A DNA stretch of 19,459 bases from Dehalococcoidales bacterium. GTDB taxonomy: Bacteria; Chloroflexota; Dehalococcoidia; Dehalococcoidales; UBA5627. The translations under genes were made by a program, and so were the position numbers. The notes under the pieces are model-generated. The model saw only the letters and a list, made by a program, of their open reading frames with translations. It was not told where the DNA came from and did not search any database. The stretch covers positions 1-19,459 of the forward strand of contig JAAYNN010000147.1 of the NCBI GenBank assembly GCA_012520835.1. Reading direction: 5' to 3'. This document shows positions 6,946 through 14,142 of the stretch, piece by piece. The stretch's first letter is position 1; every line of letters starts with the position of its first letter.

Positions 6946-6978
6946 ATTGTAGCACTAAAAACTTACGAAAAACTTACG
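6946..6978 (-). promoter_or_regulatory. promoter-like site with tandem WalR/PhoB-type repeat
   Basis: On the minus strand CGTAAG occurs twice with 5 bp between (6978-6973 and 6967-6962), an 11-bp period. TACAAT (6951-6946) follows 10 bp after the nearer copy. Hexamer-N5-hexamer repeats in place of a -35 are typical of OmpR-family response regulators; WalR uses TGTWAH-N5-TGTWAH. The regulator is not identified. Confidence 0.45.
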
Positions 6979-7028
6979 AAGTTAAGGCTAAATGAGCAGT
7001 GAAGAGGAAACTTTAGTAATAATAAGGC

Positions 7029-7102
7029 ATTATTCGGTTGTGGTGTCTGCAGCATGGTATTTCAAAGATAATTATCTATTAACAAACACTATTACCGAAC
7101 AG
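7029..7102 (+). repeat. inverted-repeat element, copy B (diverged)
   Basis: The left end ATTATTCGGTTGTGGTGTCT is identical to copies A and D. The right end ACACTATTACCGAACAG is nearly so. The middle is collinear but clearly diverged. Length and orientation are the same as in the other full copies. Confidence 0.7.
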
Positions 7103-7107
7103 AGCCA

Positions 7108-7170
7108 ATAAAAATAAAAATTTTGCTGGCAGAGGATAACAAAACGCTATGCGCCTCTTTGATATGTTGA
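7108..7170 (+). pseudogene. possible remnant of a response-regulator receiver domain
   Basis: The frame reads IKIKILLAEDNKTLCASLIC then stops. KILLAEDN is the usual first strand and acidic pair of a receiver domain, but nothing after residue 20 follows the family. It is too short to be certain. Confidence 0.3.
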
Positions 7171-7213
7171 GTTTGTGATAGTCATACGAAGAATTCGGGG
7201 ACAGCATAAAAAT

Positions 7214-7245
7214 CCGCTCGTGGTGAGCTTGTCGAACCATAGCGG
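7214..7245. repeat. REP-like palindrome
   Basis: CCGCT at 7214 pairs with AGCGG at 7241 and TGGT pairs with ACCA, around GAGCTTGTCGA. GC-rich palindromes of this kind recur between genes in many bacterial chromosomes. Only one copy is in this window. Confidence 0.45.
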
Positions 7246-7276
7246 TGTCGATATCAGGTAGGGATGAGTGAAAACG

Positions 7277-8389
7277 TTAAGCCTTCTTATTCAGAAAATC
7301 CGCCAAATCTTCGTAGCTTAACAACCCGATGATTTCACCGTCTCTTGCCACCGGCAGCTGGTCGATCCTTTCCTGCTGGAAAAGCCGCAGGGCGGCTATC
7401 AGGCCGGCTTCCGGGGTTAGATATCTGAGCTGGTTAAGAGGGGTCATAACTTCGGTTGCCGTTTTTATACCCCATTGCTGTTTATCAATATTTCTCAGCA
7501 GGTGCATGTTTACCAGCCCCAGTGTTTCGCTGCCGGAGGTTACTACCAGGTAGCTCTTCTTATTATGCCTGATGTAATCGTTGTACATCTCCTCGATGCT
7601 GATATATGCCGGGATTTTTATATAATTGGTATCCATCAATTCGGCAACGGTGAATTTTTGCAGTTCCTGCTGCAATGATGCCCGTTTTGAACTGCCGGAG
7701 GCGGCGCTGTTTAAAAACCAGCCGATAAATGCCAGCCACAGACCGTTCAGGGTGTGCCCCATAAAAAAGAGCACGATGCCGTTAGCTATCATCAGGTAGG
7801 CGATAGCTTTCCCGATATTCGAAACCCATCTGGTAGCCTTCTGCTGGTCTTTTCCCAGTTTCCATATAATCGCTCTTAAAACCCGTCCTCCATCCAGAGG
7901 GAAGCCGGGCAGCAGGTTGAATACCGCCAGCATAACATTGGTCATTCCCAGCCAGAAGGCGATTTCAGCCACGCCATCGAAGTGCGGGGAGGGAAGCAGA
8001 TAAGACAATGCCCAGCAGACAACCCCCACGGCGATACTGGTAAGCGGACCGGCAATGGCGATTTTAAACTCCACACCGGAGCTTTCCGGTTCGCGGGAGA
8101 TGTGTGCCAACCCGCCGAATATAAAAAGGGTAATGGAATTGACCGGTATGCCGTGTCTCTGGGCGGTCACGCTGTGTCCCAGTTCATGAGCCAGCACAGA
8201 TGCAAAGAACAGTAGGCTGGTAACCAGCCCGGCCGAAACCGATTGAACGATGCTCCATTCAGGGAAGGCAGCCGGGAAATAGGAGCCGGCCAACGACCAT
8301 GTCACCAGCAGAAAAATAAAAAACCATGAGTAGTCGATGTTTATCCTGATTCCCGAGATTTGTCCGATGCCGAAACTGCCTCTGGCCAT
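7277..8389 (-). CDS. site-2 protease family membrane metalloprotease with CBS domains
   Basis: A 370-residue M50-family intramembrane protease of the rhomboid-unlike, zinc-dependent S2P type. The zinc ligands are in HELGH (residues 68-72), and the third ligand is the aspartate of NLLPGFPLDGGRV (D166). Several hydrophobic segments span about 20-225. Two CBS motifs follow at about 248-300 and 310-366, which in related proteins bind adenine nucleotides and control activity. The ATG at 8389 has AAAGGAG about 6 nt upstream. The gene is divergent from the feo operon. Its substrate cannot be told from the sequence. Confidence 0.95.
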   Translation of the reverse strand: MARGSFGIGQISGIRINIDYSWFFIFLLVTWSLAGSYFPAAFPEWSIVQSVSAGLVTSLLFFASVLAHELGHSVTAQRHGIPVNSITLFIFGGLAHISREPESSGVEFKIAIAGPLTSIAVGVVCWALSYLLPSPHFDGVAEIAFWLGMTNVMLAVFNLLPGFPLDGGRVLRAIIWKLGKDQQKATRWVSNIGKAIAYLMIANGIVLFFMGHTLNGLWLAFIGWFLNSAASGSSKRASLQQELQKFTVAELMDTNYIKIPAYISIEEMYNDYIRHNKKSYLVVTSGSETLGLVNMHLLRNIDKQQWGIKTATEVMTPLNQLRYLTPEAGLIAALRLFQQERIDQLPVARDGEIIGLLSYEDLADFLNKKA

Positions 8390-8429
8390 GCCTCTCCTTT
8401 GAAGTATTGATTACGAAGGTTAGAGAATG

Positions 8430-8459
8430 AGTTTAGTATGTTACTGAATAAATTGTCAA
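8430..8459 (-). promoter_or_regulatory. promoter of the M50 protease gene
   Basis: On the minus strand TTGACA (8459-8454), an 18-bp spacer and TAAACT (8435-8430), giving a leader of about 34 nt. Element copy C begins 5 bp upstream of the -35. Confidence 0.5.
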
Positions 8460-8463
8460 AAAA

Positions 8464-8505
8464 CAGTGCTATTCGATTGATTGGGCACTATTACCGAATA
8501 GTACT
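8464..8505 (+). repeat. inverted-repeat element, copy C (internally deleted)
   Basis: Only the outer left tip (CAGTGCTATTCG) and the right half (ATTGATTGGGCACTATTACC, then GAATAGTACT) remain. The two tips form an 11-bp near-perfect inverted repeat: AGTGCTATTCG against CGAATAGTACT. It lies between the divergent protease and feo promoters. Confidence 0.65.
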
Positions 8506-8565
8506 AAAAAAATTTTAAAATCTCAAAAAATTTAAATTAAAGGTATTGCGAAGTGTAAATTGCTC

Positions 8566-8594
8566 TTGACAGAAAATAGTCCCTCTGCTAATAA
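8566..8594 (+). promoter_or_regulatory. feo operon promoter
   Basis: A perfect TTGACA (8566-8571), a 17-bp spacer and TAATAA (8589-8594). The predicted transcript start falls inside the first palindrome of the adjacent operator. Confidence 0.7.
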
Positions 8595-8626
8595 TTAGGT
8601 TATCCTAAATGTTAGGGTTTCCTGAA
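8595..8626 (+). promoter_or_regulatory. tandem DtxR-type operator
   Basis: TTAGGTTATCCTAA (8595-8608) is a near-perfect palindrome that matches the DtxR/IdeR iron-box core TTAGG-N4-CCTAA. TTAGGGTTTCCTGA (8612-8625) is a second, weaker copy, with 17 bp between centres. Both cover the transcription start, so a metal-bound repressor would block the promoter. The gene directly downstream encodes such a repressor. Confidence 0.75.
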
Positions 8627-8641
8627 TAAGGGGAATGAAGT

Positions 8642-9379
8642 ATGCATGACAGTACTGAAGAATACCTGGAAGCGATTTACAATCTTACACGCGGCGGGAA
8701 AGCGGCAACCACTTCCGACATATCGAAGCGCCTGAATATCTCGCCTGCCAGTGTTACCGAGATGTTTAAAAAGCTGGCTGCTGACGAGTATATTTGCTAT
8801 GCCCCGTATCAGGGAGTCACCCTGACGGAGAAAGGGAAAGCGCTCGGACAGAAAATGGCGCGCAAGCACCGGCTGCTGGAGCGCTTTTTACACGATACGC
8901 TCAAAATAGGGAAAGATAAGGTGCACGAAGAGGCCTGTGCCATGGAGCATACCCTCTCGGATGAAGCTGAAAGGGCGTTGTGCCTGTCTTTAAACTATCC
9001 TGACAGGTGCCCGGATGACGGAAAAACAATTCCGCCCTGCAACCTCGACTTCGCCACCTGCCAGCAGTGCCGCGAGTGGAACGAGGGTAATTTTGAAGAG
9101 CTTAAAAAACGCAAGAAAGAAGTGATTTCATTACTGGAATTGAAGCCCAATCAGGCAGCCAGGATTGCCTTTATCCGCGGCGGTAAAAGCATGCTGCAGC
9201 GGCTGTGTGATATGGGACTGACTCCGGGAACAGAAATAAATGTTGCCAGGATTGCGCCCTTAAAAGGTCCGGTCGAAATCAATGTCAGGGGGAGTAATCT
9301 GGCACTGGGCAACCGGATAGCCGATAACATCTTTGTGGAAGCCCCCGGAGAAATCCAATCTGCCGGTGAAACAGGTTAG
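8642..9379 (+). CDS. DtxR-family iron-dependent repressor fused to a FeoA domain
   Basis: A 245-residue protein in two parts. Residues 1-65 are a winged helix (recognition helix ISPASVTEMFKKL), and about 70-125 the metal-binding dimerization part with H76, C99, E102 and H103. Cysteine at 99 matches iron-type DtxR rather than MntR, which has glutamate there. A cysteine-rich linker (C123, C133, C140, C143) leads to a FeoA/SH3-like domain at about 165-235 (RLCDMGLTPGTEI, then VNRGS-like strands ending IFVEAP). The ATG at 8642 has AAGGGGA upstream. It is 2 nt from feoB and behind a DtxR-type operator, so it likely regulates its own operon. The FeoA part may also serve FeoB directly. Confidence 0.93.
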   Translation: MHDSTEEYLEAIYNLTRGGKAATTSDISKRLNISPASVTEMFKKLAADEYICYAPYQGVTLTEKGKALGQKMARKHRLLERFLHDTLKIGKDKVHEEACAMEHTLSDEAERALCLSLNYPDRCPDDGKTIPPCNLDFATCQQCREWNEGNFEELKKRKKEVISLLELKPNQAARIAFIRGGKSMLQRLCDMGLTPGTEINVARIAPLKGPVEINVRGSNLALGNRIADNIFVEAPGEIQSAGETG

Positions 9380-9381
9380 AT

Positions 9382-11349
9382 ATGAACGAGGCTAACGAAT
9401 CTACTGTTATAGAGAATAATACTACGGTAAGCGTTAGCAATAAAAGAGTGACTCTGGCGCTGGCAGGCAATGTCAACGTAGGGAAGAGCACCATTTTCAA
9501 TCAACTGACCGGATTGGTGCAGGAAACCGGCAATTGGGGCGGCAAGACCGTTGACATAAAGAAAGGCACTCTTGCTCATCACGGTTTACAGATTGATATT
9601 ATCGATCTTCCGGGCATCTATTCCTTTGCCACGTATTCTCCCGAGGAACAGATCACTCAGGAATACATCCTCACCCAGAATCCCGATGTTATTATTAATG
9701 TAGTCGATGCCACCTCGCTGGAGAGGAATCTCTTTTTTACCCTGCAACTGAAGGAAATGGGGCAGCCGGTAGTGCTTGTTCTCAATTATAACGATATTGC
9801 CAGGAAAAAGAATATCAGTATCGATACCAGACTGCTGGGGGAGCTGCTGGGAGTGCCGGTGGTAGATGCGATAGCCATAAAAGGTATCGGTGTTCATGAG
9901 CTTGTAGATGCGGCGCTGGAGCTTTTAAACAAGCCGCAAAATAATGCCGGCACCCTGAAATACGGCAGCGAAGTAGAGCAGAGAATAGTCCAGATTATTA
10001 AATTATTAAATAACATCTCCCTGAAAGAGGCCTCGAAATGGCTGGCAATCCAGTTGCTGGAGGGTAAAAACCCGCTTCCGGTCAGTAATGACGAAAGAAT
10101 AGCGGCAATTGCTTCTTCCGCAGAAAAGCTGGCGGCTGAACTGGTTTCAATGCACGGTGAAGAAATCTCAACCGTCATCTCGGCAGAACGTTATGCACTG
10201 GCCGCTTCCATAGCGCAGCAGGTCAGTATCAGGAACGGGGCTGATAAAAAGTTTTCTGACAGGCTTGATACCATAACGCTGCATCCCGTTTTCGGTTATT
10301 TCCTGTTTTTCCTGACGCTGGCGGCGATTCTGGTGGTCGTTTCACTCTTCGGGAACTGGGTTACAGAACTTATCGAGGGATTTTTTAACAGCATCAAGCC
10401 TGAAATCAGCAGCTTGGCTATGGATATTTTCTGGAACGGCGGTGTTATCGGATTTTATGCCGCCCTGATAGTGGCTATCGGTTTTATCCTTCCTTTCTTC
10501 CTGATACTGAGCTGGCTCAGTGAAAGCGGATATCTGCCGCGCGTCGCTTTTTTGATGGACCGTCCCTGTCATACGCTGGGATTGCACGGCATGTCCAGCA
10601 TACCCTTGATTATGGCACTCGGATGTAATGTGCCGGCCTGCATGGCCTGCCGTGTAATGGGCAACAGGAGAGACCACCTGATAGCCATCTTCCTGACAAC
10701 CATGGTTCCATGTACCGCCAGGACCTCGATTGTACTGGGGCTGGTAGGGGCTTTTGTCGGCTGGCAGTGGGTGGTGGGGATACTGGCTTTCCAGTTCCTG
10801 TTAATTTATGTGGTTGGGCTGATTCTTAATAAAATTATGCCGAGCACCTCTCCGGGCATCATCATGGAAATCCCGGAATACCGCTGGCCATCATGGAAGA
10901 ATGTCTGGCGACAGGCATGGTTCAGGTTCAAGGATTTTTTAACCATCGGCGTTCCCCTGATAGTGGCCGGCAGTGTGATTATTGAAGCCCTGAAGGTTTA
11001 TAATCTACTGGACAATATCACCGACATCATGTCGCCGGTAACGGTAAGCTGGCTGGGTCTGCCGGCGTTTACCGGGGTTCTTTTAATATTCGGCATCCTG
11101 CGCAAAGAAGCCAACCTGGCGCTGTTAATTTCTTTTGCCGGCGGCGTGGCTATCACCACAATCATGACACCGCTGCAGATGGTGGTATTTACCATAGTAA
11201 TCCTTATATATATTCCCTGTATATCCACCATTGCCGTATTAATTAAGGAAACCGGTCTTAAGATAACTACTTTAATGGTACTGGCGGAGATAGCGCTGGC
11301 TGTGCTTATCGGTGGTGTTGCCTACCGGCTTTTGGGATTGTTTTTATAA
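9382..11349 (+). CDS. feoB: ferrous iron transporter FeoB
   Basis: FeoB imports Fe(II) across the inner membrane and suits anaerobic growth. The 655 residues start with a G-protein domain: G1 GNVNVGKS (29-36), G3 DLPG (75-78), G4 NYND (135-138). A helical linker follows, then a membrane part from about residue 300 with the gate motifs SWLSESGYLPRVAF and GLHGMSSIPLIMALGCNVPA, including conserved cysteines. The length is at the short end of normal for the family. It follows the DtxR-FeoA fusion gene with a 2-nt gap. No FeoC and no separate FeoA gene is present. I see no clear terminator after it. Confidence 0.97.
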   Translation: MNEANESTVIENNTTVSVSNKRVTLALAGNVNVGKSTIFNQLTGLVQETGNWGGKTVDIKKGTLAHHGLQIDIIDLPGIYSFATYSPEEQITQEYILTQNPDVIINVVDATSLERNLFFTLQLKEMGQPVVLVLNYNDIARKKNISIDTRLLGELLGVPVVDAIAIKGIGVHELVDAALELLNKPQNNAGTLKYGSEVEQRIVQIIKLLNNISLKEASKWLAIQLLEGKNPLPVSNDERIAAIASSAEKLAAELVSMHGEEISTVISAERYALAASIAQQVSIRNGADKKFSDRLDTITLHPVFGYFLFFLTLAAILVVVSLFGNWVTELIEGFFNSIKPEISSLAMDIFWNGGVIGFYAALIVAIGFILPFFLILSWLSESGYLPRVAFLMDRPCHTLGLHGMSSIPLIMALGCNVPACMACRVMGNRRDHLIAIFLTTMVPCTARTSIVLGLVGAFVGWQWVVGILAFQFLLIYVVGLILNKIMPSTSPGIIMEIPEYRWPSWKNVWRQAWFRFKDFLTIGVPLIVAGSVIIEALKVYNLLDNITDIMSPVTVSWLGLPAFTGVLLIFGILRKEANLALLISFAGGVAITTIMTPLQMVVFTIVILIYIPCISTIAVLIKETGLKITTLMVLAEIALAVLIGGVAYRLLGLFL

Positions 11350-11450
11350 GGCAATTAACAGCGTATCCAATTATCCAACCCGGCAGCAGTCAGGGGGGCC
11401 GCTGTCCGTCAGTCCGGGACTGTTATCAATCCAAATATCAGGCATAAAAG

Positions 11451-11479
11451 TTGACTAATTACGATTGATTGCTTATAAT
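11451..11479 (+). promoter_or_regulatory. promoter of the tRNA-Thr/Tyr cluster
   Basis: TTGACT (11451-11456), a 17-bp spacer and a perfect TATAAT (11474-11479) place transcription start about 35 nt before the first tRNA. It may also feed tuf and the ribosomal genes, since I see no terminator between. Confidence 0.72.
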
Positions 11480-11520
11480 AGCGTCCAGTTGACATTTTTT
11501 ACTATTTCTGTCAGAATAGT

Positions 11521-11593
11521 GCCCGAGTAGCGCAATGGTAGCGCAACCGACTTGTAATCGGTAGGTTAGTGGGTTCGAGTCCCCTCTCGGGCT
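11521..11593 (+). tRNA. tRNA-Thr (TGT anticodon)
   Basis: Acceptor GCCCGAG (11521-11527) pairs with CTCGGGC (11586-11592). The anticodon stem ACCGA/TCGGT encloses the loop CTTGTAA with anticodon TGT (11553-11555). The T arm is GGGTTCGAGTCCC. The discriminator base is T and CCA is not encoded. Confidence 0.95.
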
Positions 11594-11633
11594 GTTCCCG
11601 CTATATTTTTTTATGTTTTTGTGTTGTGAACAG

Positions 11634-11721
11634 GGAGAGGTGCCGGAGTGGTTAATCGGAGCAGACTGTAAATCTGCCGCCTGGAAGGGCTACGCAGGTT
11701 CGAACCCTGCCCTCTCCACCA
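11634..11721 (+). tRNA. tRNA-Tyr (GTA anticodon)
   Basis: A class II tRNA with a long variable arm. Acceptor GGAGAGG (11634-11640) pairs with CCTCTCC (11711-11717). The anticodon loop CTGTAAA holds GTA and the T arm is CAGGTTCGAACCCTG. CCA is encoded (11719-11721). Confidence 0.95.
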
Positions 11722-11746
11722 TCCCAGTAAATTAATACTAGACATA

Positions 11747-11776
11747 TTGTCGGCAAAGTATATATAATAATATAAT
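11747..11776 (+). promoter_or_regulatory. possible promoter of tRNA-Thr(GGT)-tuf
   Basis: TTGTCG (11747-11752), an 18-bp spacer and TATAAT (11771-11776); a second TATAAT lies at 11763-11768. The region is very AT-rich, so chance matches are likely. Confidence 0.4.
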
Positions 11777-11814
11777 TAAAAATATACCAACATAATTAGA
11801 TTAGGAAAGGAGAT

Positions 11815-11887
11815 GCCCACATAGCTCAGTTGGTAGAGCACGTTCTTGGTAAGAACGGGGTCATCAGTTCGAATCTGATTGTGGGCT
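11815..11887 (+). tRNA. tRNA-Thr (GGT anticodon)
   Basis: Acceptor GCCCACA (11815-11821) pairs with TGTGGGC (11880-11886). The anticodon stem CGTTC/GAACG encloses TTGGTAA with anticodon GGT. The discriminator base is T and CCA is not encoded. It lies 19 nt before tuf. Confidence 0.95.
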
Positions 11888-11906
11888 TAAATCAAAGGGG
11901 GAAAAA

Positions 11907-13115
11907 ATGGCGAAACAGAAGTTTGATAGAACGAAACCACATTGTAACATCGGTACCATCGGTCATGTAGACCATGGCAAGACTACATTAACGGCTGCGA
12001 TTACTTTCATATTATCGAAACAGCCGTGGAGTCATACGGAGTATCGTGCCTTCGACAGTATCGATAATGCTCCGGAAGAAAGGGCGCGTGGTGTTACCAT
12101 CGCTATCTCTCATATCGAATATGAAACCGAAACCAGGCATTATGCTCATGTAGATTGTCCGGGACATGCTGACTTCATTAAAAATATGATCACCGGTGCC
12201 GCACAGATGGATGGCGCCATTCTGGTAGTCAGTGCCCCCGATGGTCCTATGCCTCAAACCAGGGAACATGTCTTGCTTGCTCACCAGGTGGAAGTTCCCT
12301 GCATGGTGGTTGCCCTTAACAAAGTCGATATGATGGATGATCCCGAACTGCTCGAACTGGTCGAGATGGAAGTCAGGGAACTGCTCAGCAAGAATCACTA
12401 CAAGGGCGACGAAGCTCCCATAGTCCATGTCAGCGCTCTCAAGGCTCTGGAATGCGGTTGCGGCAAGGAGGAATGCCAGTGGTGCGGCGCTATCTTAAAA
12501 CTGATGCAAGCTGTTGATTCTTATATTCCTATTCCGGAAAGGCCTAAGGACAAGCCTTTCCTGATGTCTATTGAAGATGTTTTCAGCATCAAAGGCCGCG
12601 GCACGGTAGCTACCGGCAGGGTTGAAAGAGGCGTTGTCAAACCGGGAGATGAAGTTGAAATCGTCGGTCTGCATCATGAACCCAAAAAAGTGGTTGCCAC
12701 CAGCCTTGAAATGTTCCATAAATTCCTTGATGTCAGCGAACCGGGAGATGCCGTCGGCGTTCTCTTGAGAGGTGTTGAGCGTGAAGATATCGAGCGCGGC
12801 CAGGTGCTGGCTGCTCCCGGAAGCATCAAGCCCCATACCTATGCCGATGCCGAGGTTTATGTCCTTTCCAAAGAAGAAGGCGGTAGACATACTCCGTTCT
12901 TCAACGGTTACAAACCGCAGTTCTACATCAGAACCACTGATATTACCGGTTCGATTGAATTGCAGCCGGGTGTTGAAATGGTTATGCCCGGTGATAACAC
13001 CAAAATGAAGGTAAAACTGATATATCCGGTAGCCCTTGAAAAAGGTTTAAGATTTGCAATCAGAGAAGGGGGCAGGACAGTAGGCGCCGGAACTATTACC
13101 GATATCATAGAATAA
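11907..13115 (+). CDS. tuf: elongation factor Tu
   Basis: EF-Tu carries aminoacyl-tRNA to the ribosome as a GTPase. The 402 residues show G1 GHVDHGKT (18-25), switch I RGVTIAISHIEYET, DCPGH (83-87), NKVD (138-141) and SAL (176-178), then the two beta-barrel domains. Between SALKALE and the last G-domain helix is a cysteine cluster C183-x-C185-x4-C190-x2-C193, where E. coli EF-Tu has a shorter, cysteine-free segment. The usual PHVN at the start is PHCN. The ribosome binding site is AAAGGGGGA. The tRNA-Thr/Tyr/Thr-tuf order matches the thrU-tyrU-glyT-thrT-tufB cluster of E. coli, without glyT. Confidence 0.98.
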   Translation: MAKQKFDRTKPHCNIGTIGHVDHGKTTLTAAITFILSKQPWSHTEYRAFDSIDNAPEERARGVTIAISHIEYETETRHYAHVDCPGHADFIKNMITGAAQMDGAILVVSAPDGPMPQTREHVLLAHQVEVPCMVVALNKVDMMDDPELLELVEMEVRELLSKNHYKGDEAPIVHVSALKALECGCGKEECQWCGAILKLMQAVDSYIPIPERPKDKPFLMSIEDVFSIKGRGTVATGRVERGVVKPGDEVEIVGLHHEPKKVVATSLEMFHKFLDVSEPGDAVGVLLRGVEREDIERGQVLAAPGSIKPHTYADAEVYVLSKEEGGRHTPFFNGYKPQFYIRTTDITGSIELQPGVEMVMPGDNTKMKVKLIYPVALEKGLRFAIREGGRTVGAGTITDIIE

Positions 13116-13116
13116 T

Positions 13117-13287
13117 ATGGCTAAGAAAAAGACTGATGCTCGTAATGTAATTCATCTTGCTTGCACGGAATGCAAGGAGAGAACGTATACTACGGAAAAG
13201 AATAAGAGGAACGACCCTCAAAGATTAGAGTTAAAAAAGTACTGTCCACGTTGTCGTGCCAGTCAACTCCATAAGGAGGTAAAGTAA
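13117..13287 (+). CDS. rpmG: 50S ribosomal protein L33
   Basis: A 56-residue L33 of the zinc-binding type, with paired CxxC motifs (C16/C19 and C43/C46). It starts MAKKKTDARNVIHLACTECK and ends LELKKYCPRCRASQLHKEVK. The ATG is 1 nt after the tuf stop and has no clear Shine-Dalgarno site, so translation is probably coupled to tuf. Its position between tuf and secE is the conserved bacterial arrangement. Confidence 0.95.
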   Translation: MAKKKTDARNVIHLACTECKERTYTTEKNKRNDPQRLELKKYCPRCRASQLHKEVK

Positions 13288-13313
13288 TACTTTCCTATCA
13301 GGGAGTATGACTT

Positions 13314-13532
13314 ATGGCTCAAAAGGCGCAGCCCGTTGAAAAGAAAGGGCAGAGGGTAAAGTTCTTCAGTAGCGTCATAGGCGAACTGAAAAAAGTTACA
13401 TGGCTTTCTAAAAAGGAAGCCATGTATCTGACTGGTCTGGTTTTGCTGTTTTCCGTTATCGTCGGATTGATACTCGGCGGTATAGATGCCTTATTCAGTT
13501 TCCTTGTTGAAAAAATATTTATCGGTAGCTAG
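13314..13532 (+). CDS. secE: preprotein translocase subunit SecE
   Basis: SecE is the small essential subunit of the SecYEG channel. The 72 residues are the short, single-helix form: a basic N-terminus, the conserved amphipathic FFSSVIGELKKVTWLSKKEA, then one membrane helix (about residues 41-62). The ATG at 13314 has GGGAG about 8 nt upstream. It is followed by nusG after 39 nt, as in most bacteria. Confidence 0.95.
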   Translation: MAQKAQPVEKKGQRVKFFSSVIGELKKVTWLSKKEAMYLTGLVLLFSVIVGLILGGIDALFSFLVEKIFIGS

Positions 13533-13571
13533 TTATTTGCTATCGAAATTCAGGAGTTTGAGATAAATAGT

Positions 13572-14111
13572 ATGACCCAGATAGGGGAGCAGGATAAGTG
13601 GTATGCCGTCCATACTTATTCAGGCTATGAGGAGAGGGTAAAAAAGAATCTCGATCAGCGCATCGGATCGATGGATGCCAACCATGATATATTAAAAGTG
13701 GTTATTCCTACCGAAGAAGAGGTTGAGGTTAAAAACGGACAGAAGCGTACCGTCACCCGCAAGATACTACCGGGCTATATTCTGGTTCATATGAAAATGA
13801 ACGACTTTAGCTGGAGCATTGTCAGAAATACCCCCGGTGTAACCGGGTTTGTAAGCGGCGGCAACAAACCGGTTCCGCTGCAGGATAGCGAAGTAAAACA
13901 GATTATGAAGCAAATGGAAGCTGAAATTCCCAGGGTTAAGGTTGGCTTTAAACAGGGCCAGAGTGTTCGTGTCATAGACGGCCCTTTCATCGATTTCATC
14001 GGAACAGTCGATGAAATCGATCTTGAAAAGGGGAAGGTAAAGGTATTGCTTTCCCTTTTCGGGCGTGAAACCCCGGTAAAATTGGATTTTCTACAAGTAG
14101 AAAAGCTTTAA
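13572..14111 (+). CDS. nusG: transcription termination/antitermination protein NusG
   Basis: NusG binds RNA polymerase and couples it to Rho or to the ribosome. The 179 residues have an NGN domain (WYAVHTYSGYEERVKKNL at about 9-26, then ILPGYILVHM) and a C-terminal KOW domain (GPFIDFIGTVDEIDLEKGKV). Length and domain order are normal. The ATG is preceded by CAGGAG about 14 nt upstream. Confidence 0.97.
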   Translation: MTQIGEQDKWYAVHTYSGYEERVKKNLDQRIGSMDANHDILKVVIPTEEEVEVKNGQKRTVTRKILPGYILVHMKMNDFSWSIVRNTPGVTGFVSGGNKPVPLQDSEVKQIMKQMEAEIPRVKVGFKQGQSVRVIDGPFIDFIGTVDEIDLEKGKVKVLLSLFGRETPVKLDFLQVEKL

Positions 14112-14142
14112 GGGTTTTTCTATAGATTCCTGGAGGAAATAA

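Noticed and set aside
11489..11517. TTGACA with CAGAAT as a second tRNA promoter
   Set aside because: The predicted start would fall inside tRNA-Thr, so it could not make the full tRNA.
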